Source: Streptomyces sp. R28 (GTDB lineage: Bacteria > Actinomycetota > Actinomycetes > Streptomycetales > Streptomycetaceae). From it: a DNA stretch of 64,000 bases. How positions within the stretch are numbered: the stretch's first letter is position 1; each line of letters starts with the position of its first letter. The notes under the pieces are model-generated. The model ran no database searches and was not told the origin of the DNA. It worked only from the letters and a program-made list of their open reading frames with translations. The DNA lies in assembly GCF_041052385.1 (NCBI RefSeq), contig NZ_CP163439.1:3833001-3897000 (forward strand), given 5' to 3'. Positions 42,511 to 53,504 of the stretch are shown piece by piece. Made by a program: the position numbers and the translations under genes.

Positions 42511-43128
42511 GTGCACTCCCCCATGCACTCCCGACGTCTCCGGTCCGCCCTGGTCGCCGTCTGCGCCCTCGCGGCCGTCTCCCTCGCCGGCGCCGCACCG
42601 GCGGCCGCACACCCCTCGCCGCCGGTGCGCGCGGCCGCCGTCGCCCCCGGACTCACCCCGCTGACCGACCTGTTCGCCGAGCGGCTGCTGGTCGCCGACA
42701 AGGTGGCCGCCGCCAAGTACGGCACCGACAAGCCGATCGACGACCCGGTGCGCGAGCGGCAGATCCTGGACGACGTCGCCGCGCGGGCGGCCGGGCTCGG
42801 GCTGGACCCGGCGGCCGTGCAGGCCGTCTTCCGGGACCAGATCGAGGCGAACAAGCTGGTGCAGCGCGGGCTGTACGCGCGCTGGGACGCGCATCCCGAG
42901 GAGCGGCCCACCGAGCGTCCGGACCTGGTCAAGGAGGTGCGGCCGGTGCTCGACCGCATCACCACCGAGCTGCTGGACGCCCTGAAGGACACCCAGCGGC
43001 TGCGGACGTCGCCGTCGTGCGAGCCACGGCTGGGTCTCGCCGCCGTCCGGTCCGCGTACGGCCATGAGCTGGACGCGCCGCACCTGGAGGGGCTCGTGCG
43101 GGCGCTGCCCTCGGTCTGCGCGGACTGA
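42511..43128 (+). CDS. Secreted chorismate mutase (AroQ-gamma)
   Basis: A 205-aa protein with a signal peptide (residues 1-33, ending AAAHPS). The AroQ fold shows LTDLFAERLLVADKVAAAKY with Arg/Lys at expected positions, and VFRDQIEANKLVQRGL. Secreted mutases of this type convert chorismate to prephenate outside the cytoplasm in actinobacteria. The paired cysteines SCEPRLG and PSVCAD may form a disulphide. I chose GTG 42511 because GGAAGGAA lies 4 bases upstream; an ATG at 42484 is less likely. The physiological role of exported mutases is unclear. Confidence 0.85.
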   Translation: MHSPMHSRRLRSALVAVCALAAVSLAGAAPAAAHPSPPVRAAAVAPGLTPLTDLFAERLLVADKVAAAKYGTDKPIDDPVRERQILDDVAARAAGLGLDPAAVQAVFRDQIEANKLVQRGLYARWDAHPEERPTERPDLVKEVRPVLDRITTELLDALKDTQRLRTSPSCEPRLGLAAVRSAYGHELDAPHLEGLVRALPSVCAD

Positions 43129-43144
43129 GCCGCCGGCCCGTACC

Positions 43145-44710
43145 TCAGCCCATCGCCCTGTCCGCCTGGCCGATGGCCTCGGCGAGCTGCCGCACGGCCC
43201 GGTCCTCCGTCTCCTTCGCCAGGTCCTCGGCCCTCTCCTCGAGCTCGCGGAGGGACGGGGTACCGGGCAGGGAGCCTCGGGTGTCGTCGCCACCGCGCAG
43301 GGCGTCGGCGAAGTAGGCGGCGGTGGCGGTCACCTGGAACCTCGGGGAAGCACCGCCCAGGGAGTCGTGCAGGGAGCCGGTCTCCAGGCGGCCGGACTCC
43401 TCGTGCGGGGCGCGGGTCTTCGGGTCGAGCCAGCGCACGCTCGCCGTGGCGAGGTGGCCTGAAGTGCCGGGCCTGGTGTGGACGGCGTAGAGGGCCGTGA
43501 CCGTGTGGCCGGGGCCGATCTCGCCGCCGTCGACGCTGTCGTCGCGGAAGTCCTCGTCGGCGACCTGGCGGTTGTCGTAGCCGATGAGACGGAAGTCGGA
43601 GACGGTTTCCTGGTCGAAGGCGATCTGGGCCTTGGCGTCGCGGGCGGTCAGGTCGATGTTGCGGGGGAGTTCGTCGCAGAAGACCTTGCGGGCGTCGGCT
43701 TCGTCGGAGACGTAGACCGTGTGGCCGTCGCCCTTGTCGGCCAGGCGTTCCATCAGGGCGTCGCCGTAGTCGCTGCCGACGCCCACGCCGAAGAGGGTGA
43801 TGCCGTGTTCGCGGCGCTCGGAGGCGATGCGTTCGAGGATGGTGTCCGCGTCGGTGTCGCCGGTGTTGGCCAGGGCGTCGGAGATCAGGACGACGCGGTT
43901 CGTGGCGCCCTCTTTCAGGCCCTCCACGGCCGTCTCGTAGCCGGTTTCCATGCCCGCGCCCAGGTTGGTGGAGTCGGTGGGCTCCAGGCTGTCGATGGCG
44001 TCGTGGATCTCTTCGCGGTTGCCGTCCAGACGGGTCATCGGCAGGACCGTCTCGGCCTCGTCGCTGAAGGTGACGAGGGCGACCGAGTCGTCGTCGCGCA
44101 GCCGGTTCGTCATCACGCCGAGGGAGTCCTTGGCGAGGTCGAGGCGGCCCGGTTCGCCCATGGAGCCGGAGATGTCGATGACGAAGGTGAGGGCGGCGGG
44201 CGCGCGTTCGCCGGCGTCGGCGGCGGGGCGGGTGGCCAGGCCCACGCGGACCAGGGACCAGTCCTCGCGGTCGGTGCGGGCGCCGTCGACGGTGACCGTG
44301 AAGCCGTTGCCGTCGGGGCGGTCGTAGTCCTGGCGGAAGCTGTTGACGAACTCCTCGGGGCGAACCGTCGACGGGTCGGGCAGGCGGCCCTCGGCGAGGG
44401 TGCGGCGGGCGTAGCCGTAGGAGGCGGTGTCGACGTCCAGGGCGAAGGTGGAGAGGTAGTCGGGGGCGGGCGCGAACTCGCGGGAGTCGGAGTCGCCGAA
44501 GTCGTCGGTGTCCTTCTGCTCGCCCGTTCCCCCGCTGCTGTTGTTGTAGCCGGGGGCGGGGAGGCTCTGGCCGTTGCTTGCGTCGTCCGCCCGGTGGCCC
44601 CCGCTGTTGCTGCCTTCTCCGGCGCCGCAGCCGGTGAGCAGCAGGCCGCCTGCGGTGGTGAGTGCGAGCAGGGCGGTGCGCAGCCTTCGTACGCGGTACC
44701 GCTCCATCAT
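43145..44710 (-). CDS. vWA-domain lipoprotein (YfbK type)
   Basis: A 521-aa lipoprotein with lipobox LLLTGCGAG near residue 25-28, so it would be anchored by its Cys. It has a Gly/Asn/Ser-rich linker, an N-terminal vWF-like domain (DYLSTFALDVDTASYGYARR), then a vWA domain with MIDAS motif FVIDISGSMGEPGR (D-x-S-x-S) and STNLGAG. A DUF3520 C-terminal region completes the YfbK architecture. It probably binds metal and protein partners at the cell surface. ATG (or the second Met). The ABC permease gene ends 144 bases upstream. Confidence 0.88.
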   Translation of the reverse strand: MMERYRVRRLRTALLALTTAGGLLLTGCGAGEGSNSGGHRADDASNGQSLPAPGYNNSSGGTGEQKDTDDFGDSDSREFAPAPDYLSTFALDVDTASYGYARRTLAEGRLPDPSTVRPEEFVNSFRQDYDRPDGNGFTVTVDGARTDREDWSLVRVGLATRPAADAGERAPAALTFVIDISGSMGEPGRLDLAKDSLGVMTNRLRDDDSVALVTFSDEAETVLPMTRLDGNREEIHDAIDSLEPTDSTNLGAGMETGYETAVEGLKEGATNRVVLISDALANTGDTDADTILERIASERREHGITLFGVGVGSDYGDALMERLADKGDGHTVYVSDEADARKVFCDELPRNIDLTARDAKAQIAFDQETVSDFRLIGYDNRQVADEDFRDDSVDGGEIGPGHTVTALYAVHTRPGTSGHLATASVRWLDPKTRAPHEESGRLETGSLHDSLGGASPRFQVTATAAYFADALRGGDDTRGSLPGTPSLRELEERAEDLAKETEDRAVRQLAEAIGQADRAMG

Positions 44711-44854
44711 CCGTGCCCCCTTGGTCCGTTGACGTCGACTTCTGTGACTGTGACGGGCCAGGGGGCCGGAACGTGCGCTACGGAGCGTTGCGGATGCGTC
44801 TCGAAGAGGGCACGGGAGCGGCCCGCCGAGACCGGTAGGTGATCTTCCGTTGAC

Positions 44855-45721
44855 CTACGACACGATGTCCTTGCGTGCGAAACCGCGGAAGGCCAGGGCG
44901 AACAGTACGAGGGCGTACGTTACGGAAATCGCGGTGCCCTGGATCATGCCGGACCACTCGGGGCGGGCCTGTACGGCGTCCGCCCAGGCGAACTGCCAGT
45001 GCGCGGGCAGGAAGTGGCGCCAGTCGCCGAGGGCGGTCACGGCGTCGAGGACGCTGCCGACGATGGTCAGGCCGACCGCGCCGCCGACCGCGCCGAGCGG
45101 GGCGTCCGTCTTGGTGGAGAGCCAGAACGCCAGGCCCGCGGTGACCAGTTGGGACACGAAGACGTACGCCACGACCACCACCAGGCGCTGCGCCGCCGTC
45201 CCCGTGTCGAGCGAACCGCCGGTGGGGATCTGCAACGGACCCCAGCCGTACGCGGCCGTACCGACCGCCAACGCCACCACCGGCAGCAGCACCATCGCGG
45301 CCAGGCTGAGGCCCAGCCCGACCACGAGCTTGGACCACAGGAGGCGGGCCCGGGGCACGGGCGCCGCGAGGAGGTAGCGCAGGGAGGACCAGCCGGCCTC
45401 CGACGCCACCGTGTCCCCGCAGAACAGCGCGACGGGGATGACCAGCAGGAAGCCCGCGGAGACGAAGAGGTTGACGGCGGCGAAGTTCGCGCCGGACGCC
45501 GTGGCCGTGTCCATCAGGTTGATGCGGTTGCCGGAGCCGCCGTCCCCGTCGCCGCCGATCGCGAAGGCGACGACCAGCACGAAGGGCAGCGCGGCCAGGA
45601 TCCCGCCCATGACCAGCGTCCGGCGGCGCTTCAGCTGGCGGACCAGTTCGACCCGGAGGGGCAGCGTACGGCCCGCGCGGTAACCGGAGGCGACCTCGGT
45701 GCGCTCGGTGAGCGTGCTCAT
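44855..45721 (-). CDS. ABC-2 family permease
   Basis: A 288-aa protein with six hydrophobic helices starting at residue 38 (MGGILAALPFVLVVAFAIGG). The loop ASEAGWSSLRYLLAAPVPRA is the typical ABC-2/NosY cytoplasmic segment. It pairs with the ATPase encoded immediately upstream (the start overlaps that stop by 4 bases), so the two form an exporter or multi-pass membrane assembly. Confidence 0.85.
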   Translation of the reverse strand: MSTLTERTEVASGYRAGRTLPLRVELVRQLKRRRTLVMGGILAALPFVLVVAFAIGGDGDGGSGNRINLMDTATASGANFAAVNLFVSAGFLLVIPVALFCGDTVASEAGWSSLRYLLAAPVPRARLLWSKLVVGLGLSLAAMVLLPVVALAVGTAAYGWGPLQIPTGGSLDTGTAAQRLVVVVAYVFVSQLVTAGLAFWLSTKTDAPLGAVGGAVGLTIVGSVLDAVTALGDWRHFLPAHWQFAWADAVQARPEWSGMIQGTAISVTYALVLFALAFRGFARKDIVS

Positions 45722-48369
45722 GCGGAACCTCCGATCAGGGTGAGGAAGGCGTCTTCCAGGCGGCGGTGCGGGCCGACCGAATGGACGGGCACCTCCAGCC
45801 GGACGAGTTCGGCGACCAGGCGTGTCGCACTGCCGTCGGCGTCGAGCCGGACCAGGAGCCCGTCGTCGGTGCGCACGGCCGAAGCCACGCCCGGCAGGGC
45901 GGCGACCTTGTCGACGACCGGCTCCTCCACGGCGGTGGGGGTGCCGACGAGCAGCGTGTCGCCGGAGCCGATGATCTCGGCGACCGGGCCCGCCTGCACG
46001 AGGCGGCCGCGGTCCATCACCACGAGGTGGGTGCAGGTCTGCTCGACCTCCGCCAGCAGGTGGCTGGAGACGATCACCGTGCGGCCGGCGGCCGCGTAGC
46101 GGATCATCACCTGGCGCATCTCGCGGATCTGGGGCGGGTCGAGGCCGTTGGTCGGCTCGTCCAGGATGAGCAGGTCCGGCAGGCCGAGCATGGCCTGGGC
46201 GATGGCCAGGCGCTGGCGCATGCCCTGGGAGTACGTGCGGACCGCGCGGGCCAGCGCGTCGCCGAGGCCCGCGATCTCCAGGGCCTCGTCGAGGTGGGCG
46301 TCCTCGGACGGGCGGCCCGTGGCCTGCCAGTACAGTTCCAGGTTCTCCCGGCCGGACAGGTGCGGCAGGAAGCCCGCGCCCTCCACGAAGGCGCCGACCC
46401 TGGACAGGACGGGCGCGCCCGGGCGGATCGCGTGGCCGAAGACGCGGACCTCACCGGCGTCCGGCTTGATCAGGCCCATCAGCATGCGCAGGGTCGTCGT
46501 CTTGCCGGCGCCGTTCGGGCCGAGCAGTCCGAGGACCTGGCCCTTCTCGACGCGGAAGGACAGATCCCGTACCGCGTAACGGTCCTCGGAACCCGCGTAC
46601 CGCTTGCTCAGGTCGGTGATCTGGAGCGGGACTTCGGCCAGCTCGGGGTCGGGGGCGGGGGTGGCGGTGCGACGGCGGGCCGTCAGCAGCAGGGCCAGGG
46701 CGATCAGCGCGCCCGTGAGCGGCAGCCACCACACCCAGGACGGCAGCGGGGCGGCGGCGGTGCTCACGCCGGGGGCCGTCGGGACCGACAGGTCGCCCTT
46801 GAGGGAGACCGTGTACGTCGCCGGGGCGAGGGGGGAGGCGTAGCCGAGGTCCGTGGAGGACAGGACCAGGCGCAGGCGGTGGCCGCTGTCGATGTCGTGG
46901 TCGATGGCGGGGAGCGTGATCGTCACGTCCTTGCCCGCCTTGGTGTCCTCGACGCGCAGGGGCGTGACGAGCTGGGACGGCAGCACCTGCTGGGTGCCGC
47001 CGGGGCCGACGTCGTAGACCTTGGCGAAGAGCACGGCGTCCTCGCTGGTGGACTTCACGTGGACGGTCGCCGTCGGGGAGCCGGTGATGCGCAGGTCGTC
47101 GCGGACCGGCGCCGACTCGAACCGGGCGAACTGGCCCGGGAAGTCCAGGGACACCCCGATGCCGAGCGAGGACAGCTGGGCGAGGCCGCCGGAGCCGCCG
47201 AGGCCGGGCAGGGCCGAGACGGCGGGCGGGCTGGCCCCGGCCGGGTTGGCGAAGCTCTGCTCGGCGCCGGTGAGGGAGACGGACTCGCGGCCGCTCGCCA
47301 GGCCGGGGTAGGAGTCGGCGCTCGCGCCCCTCAGCGTGGCCTGGCCGTCGGTGGAGTCGACGCCTCCGGTGCGGGTGACGCGGAAGGCCGGGCCGGTGTC
47401 GGCGCTCTTGTCGTCCTTGAGGTAGCGGTCGAACCAGGACTGCACGCGCGCCTGGATCCGGCCCGTCTCCATGTCGCCGCCGTCGTGGCCGCCGGCGATC
47501 CAGTCGACGTCGACGGGGGCGCCGTTGGCGCGGATCGCCTTCGCGGCGGCGTCGGCCTGGCCCAGGGGGAAGAGGGAGTCGGACTGGCCCTGCATGAGCA
47601 GGGTGGGCACGTTGATGCGGTCGCCGGCCGCGGACGGCGAGCGCTCCTCCAGCATCGTGCGGGCCTCGGCGTCCGGGGTGCCGGACTCGGCGACCCGGTC
47701 GTACATCTGGCAGATCTGCGTCTCGAACCTTGCGCAGCCGCCGCCCGAGTTGACGAATATGCCGGCCCAGAGCTTCTTGAAGACGCCGTTCGGGAACAGG
47801 GCGTCCGCGAGGTTCCAGTACGTGATCGCCGGGGCGATGGCGTCCACCCGGTCGTCGTGCCCGGCGGCCAGCAGCGCGATGGCGCCGCCGTAGGAACCGC
47901 CCGCCATGCCGACCCGCGGGTCACCGGCCTTGTCGAGCTCGACCTGGGGCTGCTTCGCCAGCCAGTCGAGCAGCTTGGAGACGTCGGCGACCTCGCCCTT
48001 CGGGTCGTTCAGCCCGATCTTGCCGGTCGACCTGCCGAAGCCGCGGGCCGACCAGGTCAGGACGGCGTACCCGTCCCGGGCGAGGTCCTCGGCCTGCTGC
48101 CGTACGTCGTTCTTGCTGCCACCGAAGCCGTGCCCCAGCAGGACGGCCGGGCGGCGTCCCGCACTGCCCGAGGTGAAGTACGAGGTGTCGACGCGCACCC
48201 CGTCCCCCATGTCCATGACCCGGTCGGTGCTGCGCACCGGCGGCGCGTCGTCGTCGGCGACGGCCGTCCATGTACCGGCACCGGCGAGGACGACGACGGA
48301 GGCCGCGGCGGCGAGCCACCGTCGCGGCCTCCGTACGCGCCCTCGTAGGCCGGGCAGTCGAAGATCCAT
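45718..48369 (-). CDS. Secreted S15/CocE-type hydrolase fused to an ABC transporter ATPase
   Basis: An 883-aa two-part protein. Residues 1-40 are a hydrophobic signal/anchor. Residues about 50-540 form an alpha/beta hydrolase with nucleophile elbow GMAGGSYGGAIALL, acid and His in ADRVD/WIAGGHDGGD, and a C-terminal jelly-roll (LVLSSTDLGY) as in X-Pro dipeptidyl peptidases/cocaine esterases. A membrane segment (WVWWLPLTGALIALALLLTA) leads into a complete ABC ATPase: Walker A LLGPNGAGKTTT near 614, signature YSQGMRQRLA, Walker B LLILDEPTNGLD and the H-loop VSSHLL. It therefore places a hydrolase outside and an ATPase inside. The permease gene follows with a 4-base overlap. Confidence 0.85.
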   Translation of the reverse strand: MDLRLPGLRGRVRRPRRWLAAAASVVVLAGAGTWTAVADDDAPPVRSTDRVMDMGDGVRVDTSYFTSGSAGRRPAVLLGHGFGGSKNDVRQQAEDLARDGYAVLTWSARGFGRSTGKIGLNDPKGEVADVSKLLDWLAKQPQVELDKAGDPRVGMAGGSYGGAIALLAAGHDDRVDAIAPAITYWNLADALFPNGVFKKLWAGIFVNSGGGCARFETQICQMYDRVAESGTPDAEARTMLEERSPSAAGDRINVPTLLMQGQSDSLFPLGQADAAAKAIRANGAPVDVDWIAGGHDGGDMETGRIQARVQSWFDRYLKDDKSADTGPAFRVTRTGGVDSTDGQATLRGASADSYPGLASGRESVSLTGAEQSFANPAGASPPAVSALPGLGGSGGLAQLSSLGIGVSLDFPGQFARFESAPVRDDLRITGSPTATVHVKSTSEDAVLFAKVYDVGPGGTQQVLPSQLVTPLRVEDTKAGKDVTITLPAIDHDIDSGHRLRLVLSSTDLGYASPLAPATYTVSLKGDLSVPTAPGVSTAAAPLPSWVWWLPLTGALIALALLLTARRRTATPAPDPELAEVPLQITDLSKRYAGSEDRYAVRDLSFRVEKGQVLGLLGPNGAGKTTTLRMLMGLIKPDAGEVRVFGHAIRPGAPVLSRVGAFVEGAGFLPHLSGRENLELYWQATGRPSEDAHLDEALEIAGLGDALARAVRTYSQGMRQRLAIAQAMLGLPDLLILDEPTNGLDPPQIREMRQVMIRYAAAGRTVIVSSHLLAEVEQTCTHLVVMDRGRLVQAGPVAEIIGSGDTLLVGTPTAVEEPVVDKVAALPGVASAVRTDDGLLVRLDADGSATRLVAELVRLEVPVHSVGPHRRLEDAFLTLIGGSA

Positions 48370-48520
48370 GTTTCAACGGTACGGGGTGAAGCTGTCGGTC
48401 AGTTATCGACCAAGGGCTGAATCCCGGGCCCTTCCGTGGGGGTACGGCGGGGGATTTGTCTACCGCGTTCGTGGTACGGGGAGCCGCACATCGGTACGGC
48501 CACCGCGCCCTTTAGGGCGT

Positions 48521-49909
48521 TCACGCCTGCGGGATCGAGACCAGCCAGCGGGTTTCCCTCCGGGGGCGGAGGTACAGGGCCCAGTAGAGAGTGGCGACCG
48601 CCGTGATACCGCCCGTCCACAGCAGGTAGCTCGTCTCCTGCCGGCTCAGGATGTACACGAGGACCACGATCAGCAGGACCGGCATCGCCGGCCACAGCGG
48701 CATCCGCCACGCCGGCCCGTGCTTGTGGGTGCCTCGGCGGGACAGCAGCGCGGCCACCGCGACGAGCAGGTACATGCCGGTCACCGAGACGCCCGTGATG
48801 CCGTACAGGGTGTCGAGGCTGACGAAGCACAGGGCGGCGCCGGGCACGCCGACCGCGAGGGTGGCGACCCACGGGGAGCCGAAGCGGCCGAGCTTGGTGA
48901 GGACGTTGTTGGCCGGCTCCGGCCAGGCCTTGTCGCGGGCCGAGGCGAACAGCACGCGCGAGTTCTGGATGACCATCACGATGCCCGCGTTGATGATCGC
49001 GAGGGCCACGCAGAGGCTGACGAAGGTGCCGACGGCGGAGTTGGACCAGGCGGTGACCATGGTGCTGATGTCGCCGCCGGTCAGTTCGTCGATGTTCGAC
49101 GCGCCCAGGGTGATGGCGGCGACCGGGACCAGGATGATCACGGTGGAGATGGCGAGGGTGGCCAGGACGGTGCGGGCGACGTTGCGGCGCGGGTTCTCCA
49201 TCTCCTCCGAGAGGTAGACGGCGGTCGAGAAGCCCTGGGTGACGAAGAGGGCGATCGCGAGGCCGGAGACGATCAGCAGGGCCGTCACGGTGTCCGTACG
49301 GCCGTCCGCGCCGGCCACCTCCATCGAGACCAGGCTGCCGGGTCCGCGCTCGGCGTGCGCGAACCCCAGCACCGCCACCACGGCCGCCGCGATGACCTCC
49401 AGGACCAGGAAGACTCCGGTGATCCAGGCGTTGGCGCGCAGGTCGAGCAGGCCGGCGAGGGTGGCGAGCAGCATGACGCCGGCGCCGGCCATGGACGGGT
49501 CGAGACGGACGATCGGGGCGAGGTAGTCGGCCGTGCCCATCGCGATCACCGGCGGGACGATCACGACGACCAGCAGGGAGAGCACGAAGACCAGCCAGCC
49601 CGCCAGCCGTCCGGCCAGCGTGGACACCATCGCGTACTCGCCGCCCGCGCTGGGGATGAGGGTGCCCAGCTCCGAGTAGCAGAACGCCACGGCGACGCAC
49701 AGGAGGGAGCCGATGGCGATCGTCAGGGCGGTGGCGGTGCCGAGCGAGCCGAACAGGTCGGGGACGACCACGAAGAGGGTGGAGGCGGGGGTCACGCAGG
49801 AGAGCGTGAGCAGGGTGCCGCCGACGATGCCGATGGAGCGCTTGAGCTTCTGCGGGTGGTCGGACGCCGCTGGGGCGGCGGTCTCGACAGGGCGGAGCGT
49901 GTCGGTCAT
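48521..49909 (-). CDS. APC-family amino-acid permease
   Basis: A 462-aa protein with 12 helices in the APC fold. The first helix region GIVGGTLLTLSCVTPASTLF and EYAMVSTLAGRLAGWLVFVL are typical. I chose ATG 49909 (MTDTLRPVE); the frame is open 14 codons earlier. It lies just downstream of the iol genes and may import a compound for that pathway or another amino-acid-like substrate, but the hairpins between suggest a separate transcript. Confidence 0.82.
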   Translation of the reverse strand: MTDTLRPVETAAPAASDHPQKLKRSIGIVGGTLLTLSCVTPASTLFVVVPDLFGSLGTATALTIAIGSLLCVAVAFCYSELGTLIPSAGGEYAMVSTLAGRLAGWLVFVLSLLVVVIVPPVIAMGTADYLAPIVRLDPSMAGAGVMLLATLAGLLDLRANAWITGVFLVLEVIAAAVVAVLGFAHAERGPGSLVSMEVAGADGRTDTVTALLIVSGLAIALFVTQGFSTAVYLSEEMENPRRNVARTVLATLAISTVIILVPVAAITLGASNIDELTGGDISTMVTAWSNSAVGTFVSLCVALAIINAGIVMVIQNSRVLFASARDKAWPEPANNVLTKLGRFGSPWVATLAVGVPGAALCFVSLDTLYGITGVSVTGMYLLVAVAALLSRRGTHKHGPAWRMPLWPAMPVLLIVVLVYILSRQETSYLLWTGGITAVATLYWALYLRPRRETRWLVSIPQA

Positions 49910-49980
49910 ACGGGGGTTCCGATCGACTCGTACAGCGGGACTGCGCTGCATGGAACCCCGACGAAAACCAACACGTCAAT

Positions 49981-50015
49981 GGCCTTCCTCCTACGAAATC
50001 CGTAGGCGAAAGGCC
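49981..50015. promoter_or_regulatory. 15-bp imperfect palindrome upstream of the APC permease
   Basis: GGCCTTCCTCCTACG / CGTAGGCGAAAGGCC with AAATC in the middle, 13 of 15 pairs matching. It lies 72 bases upstream of the permease start. It could be an operator or a leader hairpin. Confidence 0.5.
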
Positions 50016-50061
50016 ATTCGACTGTCGTATGCGTCGGGAACTGACTGTCCCTGCCGAGCTT

Positions 50062-50090
50062 GTGCGCCCTACGGGAACCGCAGGGCGCAC
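50062..50090 (-). terminator. Hairpin after the iol operon (mmsA)
   Basis: GTGCGCCCT / AGGGCGCAC, 9-bp perfect stem with an inner CGG-GAA-CCG stem, 14 bases after the mmsA stop. There is no U-run downstream on the minus strand; a T-run lies between stop and hairpin instead. Confidence 0.6.
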
Positions 50091-50103
50091 GCGCAAAAAA
50101 ACC

Positions 50104-51606
<1,503 letters not shown>

Positions 51607-51620
51607 GCCCAGATACTCCC

Positions 51621-53504
51621 TCACAGATGACGGCGTCGGGTCGAGACGTGCCGTTCGTACAGCTCACGTGCCTTGACCGCCGACGGTCGGGTCGCGGTCT
51701 CGGCCACAGGAACATCCCACCAGGCGTGCGCGGGCGGCGGGCCCGACACAGTGTCTGCCGTTTCGGTCTCGACGTAGACACATGTGGGTGTGTCGGCCGC
51801 GCGGGCCTCGGCGAGCGCCTCGCGCAGGTCCCCTACGGTCTTCGCGCGCAGCACCCGCATGCCCAGGCTCGCGGCGTTGGCGGCCAGGTCGACGGGGAGC
51901 GGGGCGCCTGTGAAGGTGCCGTCGGCCGCGCGGAAGCGGTAGGCGGTGCCGAAGCGCTCGGCACCCGTCTCCTGAGACAGGCCGCCGATGGACGCGTACC
52001 CGTGGTTCTGCACGAGCAACACCTTGATCGCCACGCCCTCCTGCACGGCCGTCACGATCTCCGTCGGCATCATCAGATAGGTGCCGTCACCCACCAGCGC
52101 CCACACGGGCCGGTCCGGGGCGGCCATCTTCACGCCGATCGCGGCCGGGATCTCGTAGCCCATGCAGGAGTAGCCGTACTCCAGGTGGTACTGGTCGCGC
52201 GAGCGCGCCCGCCACAGCTTGTGCAGGTCGCCGGGGAGGGAGCCGGCCGCGTTGATGATCACGTCGGACTCGTCGACGATCGCGTCCAGCGCGCCCAGCA
52301 CCTGCGGCTGCGTCGGCCGTACGTCCGGCTCGTCGGCCTCGTAGCAGGCGTCGACGCGGTGCTCCCAGCGGTCCTTGTCCTCGGTGTACTCGGTGACGTA
52401 GGAGTCGGCGACCCGGTGATCGTGGATCTCCAGCGCCTGGGTCAGCTCCTCCAGGCCCGAGCGCGCGTCCGCGATCAGCGGCATTCCGGCGAGCTTGTGG
52501 CCGTCGAAGGGCGCGATGTTGAGGTTGAGGAAGCGGACGCCCTCGCCGGTGAAGAGGGTGCCGGAGGCGGTGGTGAAGTCGGTGTGGCGCGTGCCGACGC
52601 CGATCACCAGGTCGGCGGTGCGGGCGAGTTCGTCCGCGGTGGCGGTGCCGGTGTGGCCGATGCCGCCGACGTCCTGGGGGTGGTCGAAGCGCAGGGAGCC
52701 CTTGCCGGCCTGTGTGGAGGCGACGGGGATGCGGGTGGCCTCCGCGAACTCGGCGAGCGCCTCCTCGGCGCGGCTGTGGTGGACGCCACCGCCCGCGATG
52801 ACCAGGGGCCGCCTCGCCGCGCGGATCACCCGTACGGCCTCGGCGAGTTCGGTCGGGTCGGCGCCCGGCCGGCGGACCACCCAGGTGCGCTCGGCGAACA
52901 GGTCGTCGGGCCAGTCGTACGCCTCGACCTGCACGTCCTGCGGGAGCGCCAGCGTCACGGCGCCGGTCTCGACGGGGTCCGTCAGCACCCGCATGGCGTT
53001 CAGGGCGGAGGGGATCAGAGCTTCCGGCCGGGTGATCCGGTCGAAGTACTTCGACACCGGGCGCAGACAGTCGTTGACCGACACATCGCCCGCGTACGGC
53101 ACTTCGAGCTGCTGGAGGACCGGATCGGCGGGGCGGGTGGCGAAGACGTCGCCGGGGAGGAGCAGGACCGGGAGGTGGTTGATGGTCGCGAGGGCGGCGC
53201 CGGTGACGAGGTTGGTCGCGCCGGGGCCGATCGAGGTGGTCACCGCGTGTGTGGAGAGGCGGTTGGACTGCCGGGCGTAGCCGACCGCCGCGTGCACCAT
53301 CGCCTGTTCGTTGCGGCCCTGGTGGTACGGCATGACGTCGGTGTACTCGACGAGCGCCTGGCCGATCCCGGCCACGTTTCCATGGCCGAAGATGCCCCAG
53401 GTGGCGCCGATCAGACGCTGCCGTACACCGTCACGCTCGGTGTACTGGGCGGACAGGAAGCGGACGAGCGCCTGTGCGACCGTGAGCCTCGTCGTTGAGG
53501 TCAT
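51621..53504 (-). CDS. iolD: 3D-(3,5/4)-trihydroxycyclohexane-1,2-dione hydrolase (IolD)
   Basis: A 627-aa ThDP-dependent enzyme that opens the diketo-inositol ring in myo-inositol catabolism. It has the ThDP domain start TVAQALVRFLSAQ, the glutamate-containing GHGNVAGIGQALVEY, IGPGATNLVTGAA, and the ThDP-binding GDGTYLMMPTEIVTAVQEG with NHGYASIGGLS near residue 490. I chose ATG 53504 with GGAGGG upstream (frame open to 53546). It is cotranscribed with iolA. The expected iolB between the aldolase-like gene and iolD is absent; only a 386-base gap is present. Confidence 0.92.
   Translation of the reverse strand: MTSTTRLTVAQALVRFLSAQYTERDGVRQRLIGATWGIFGHGNVAGIGQALVEYTDVMPYHQGRNEQAMVHAAVGYARQSNRLSTHAVTTSIGPGATNLVTGAALATINHLPVLLLPGDVFATRPADPVLQQLEVPYAGDVSVNDCLRPVSKYFDRITRPEALIPSALNAMRVLTDPVETGAVTLALPQDVQVEAYDWPDDLFAERTWVVRRPGADPTELAEAVRVIRAARRPLVIAGGGVHHSRAEEALAEFAEATRIPVASTQAGKGSLRFDHPQDVGGIGHTGTATADELARTADLVIGVGTRHTDFTTASGTLFTGEGVRFLNLNIAPFDGHKLAGMPLIADARSGLEELTQALEIHDHRVADSYVTEYTEDKDRWEHRVDACYEADEPDVRPTQPQVLGALDAIVDESDVIINAAGSLPGDLHKLWRARSRDQYHLEYGYSCMGYEIPAAIGVKMAAPDRPVWALVGDGTYLMMPTEIVTAVQEGVAIKVLLVQNHGYASIGGLSQETGAERFGTAYRFRAADGTFTGAPLPVDLAANAASLGMRVLRAKTVGDLREALAEARAADTPTCVYVETETADTVSGPPPAHAWWDVPVAETATRPSAVKARELYERHVSTRRRHL

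Noticed and set aside
45766..48348. 860-codon plus-strand frame opposite the hydrolase-ABC fusion
   Set aside because: Composition is Gly/Ala/Asp/Arg without motifs; the minus strand has hydrolase and ABC signatures.
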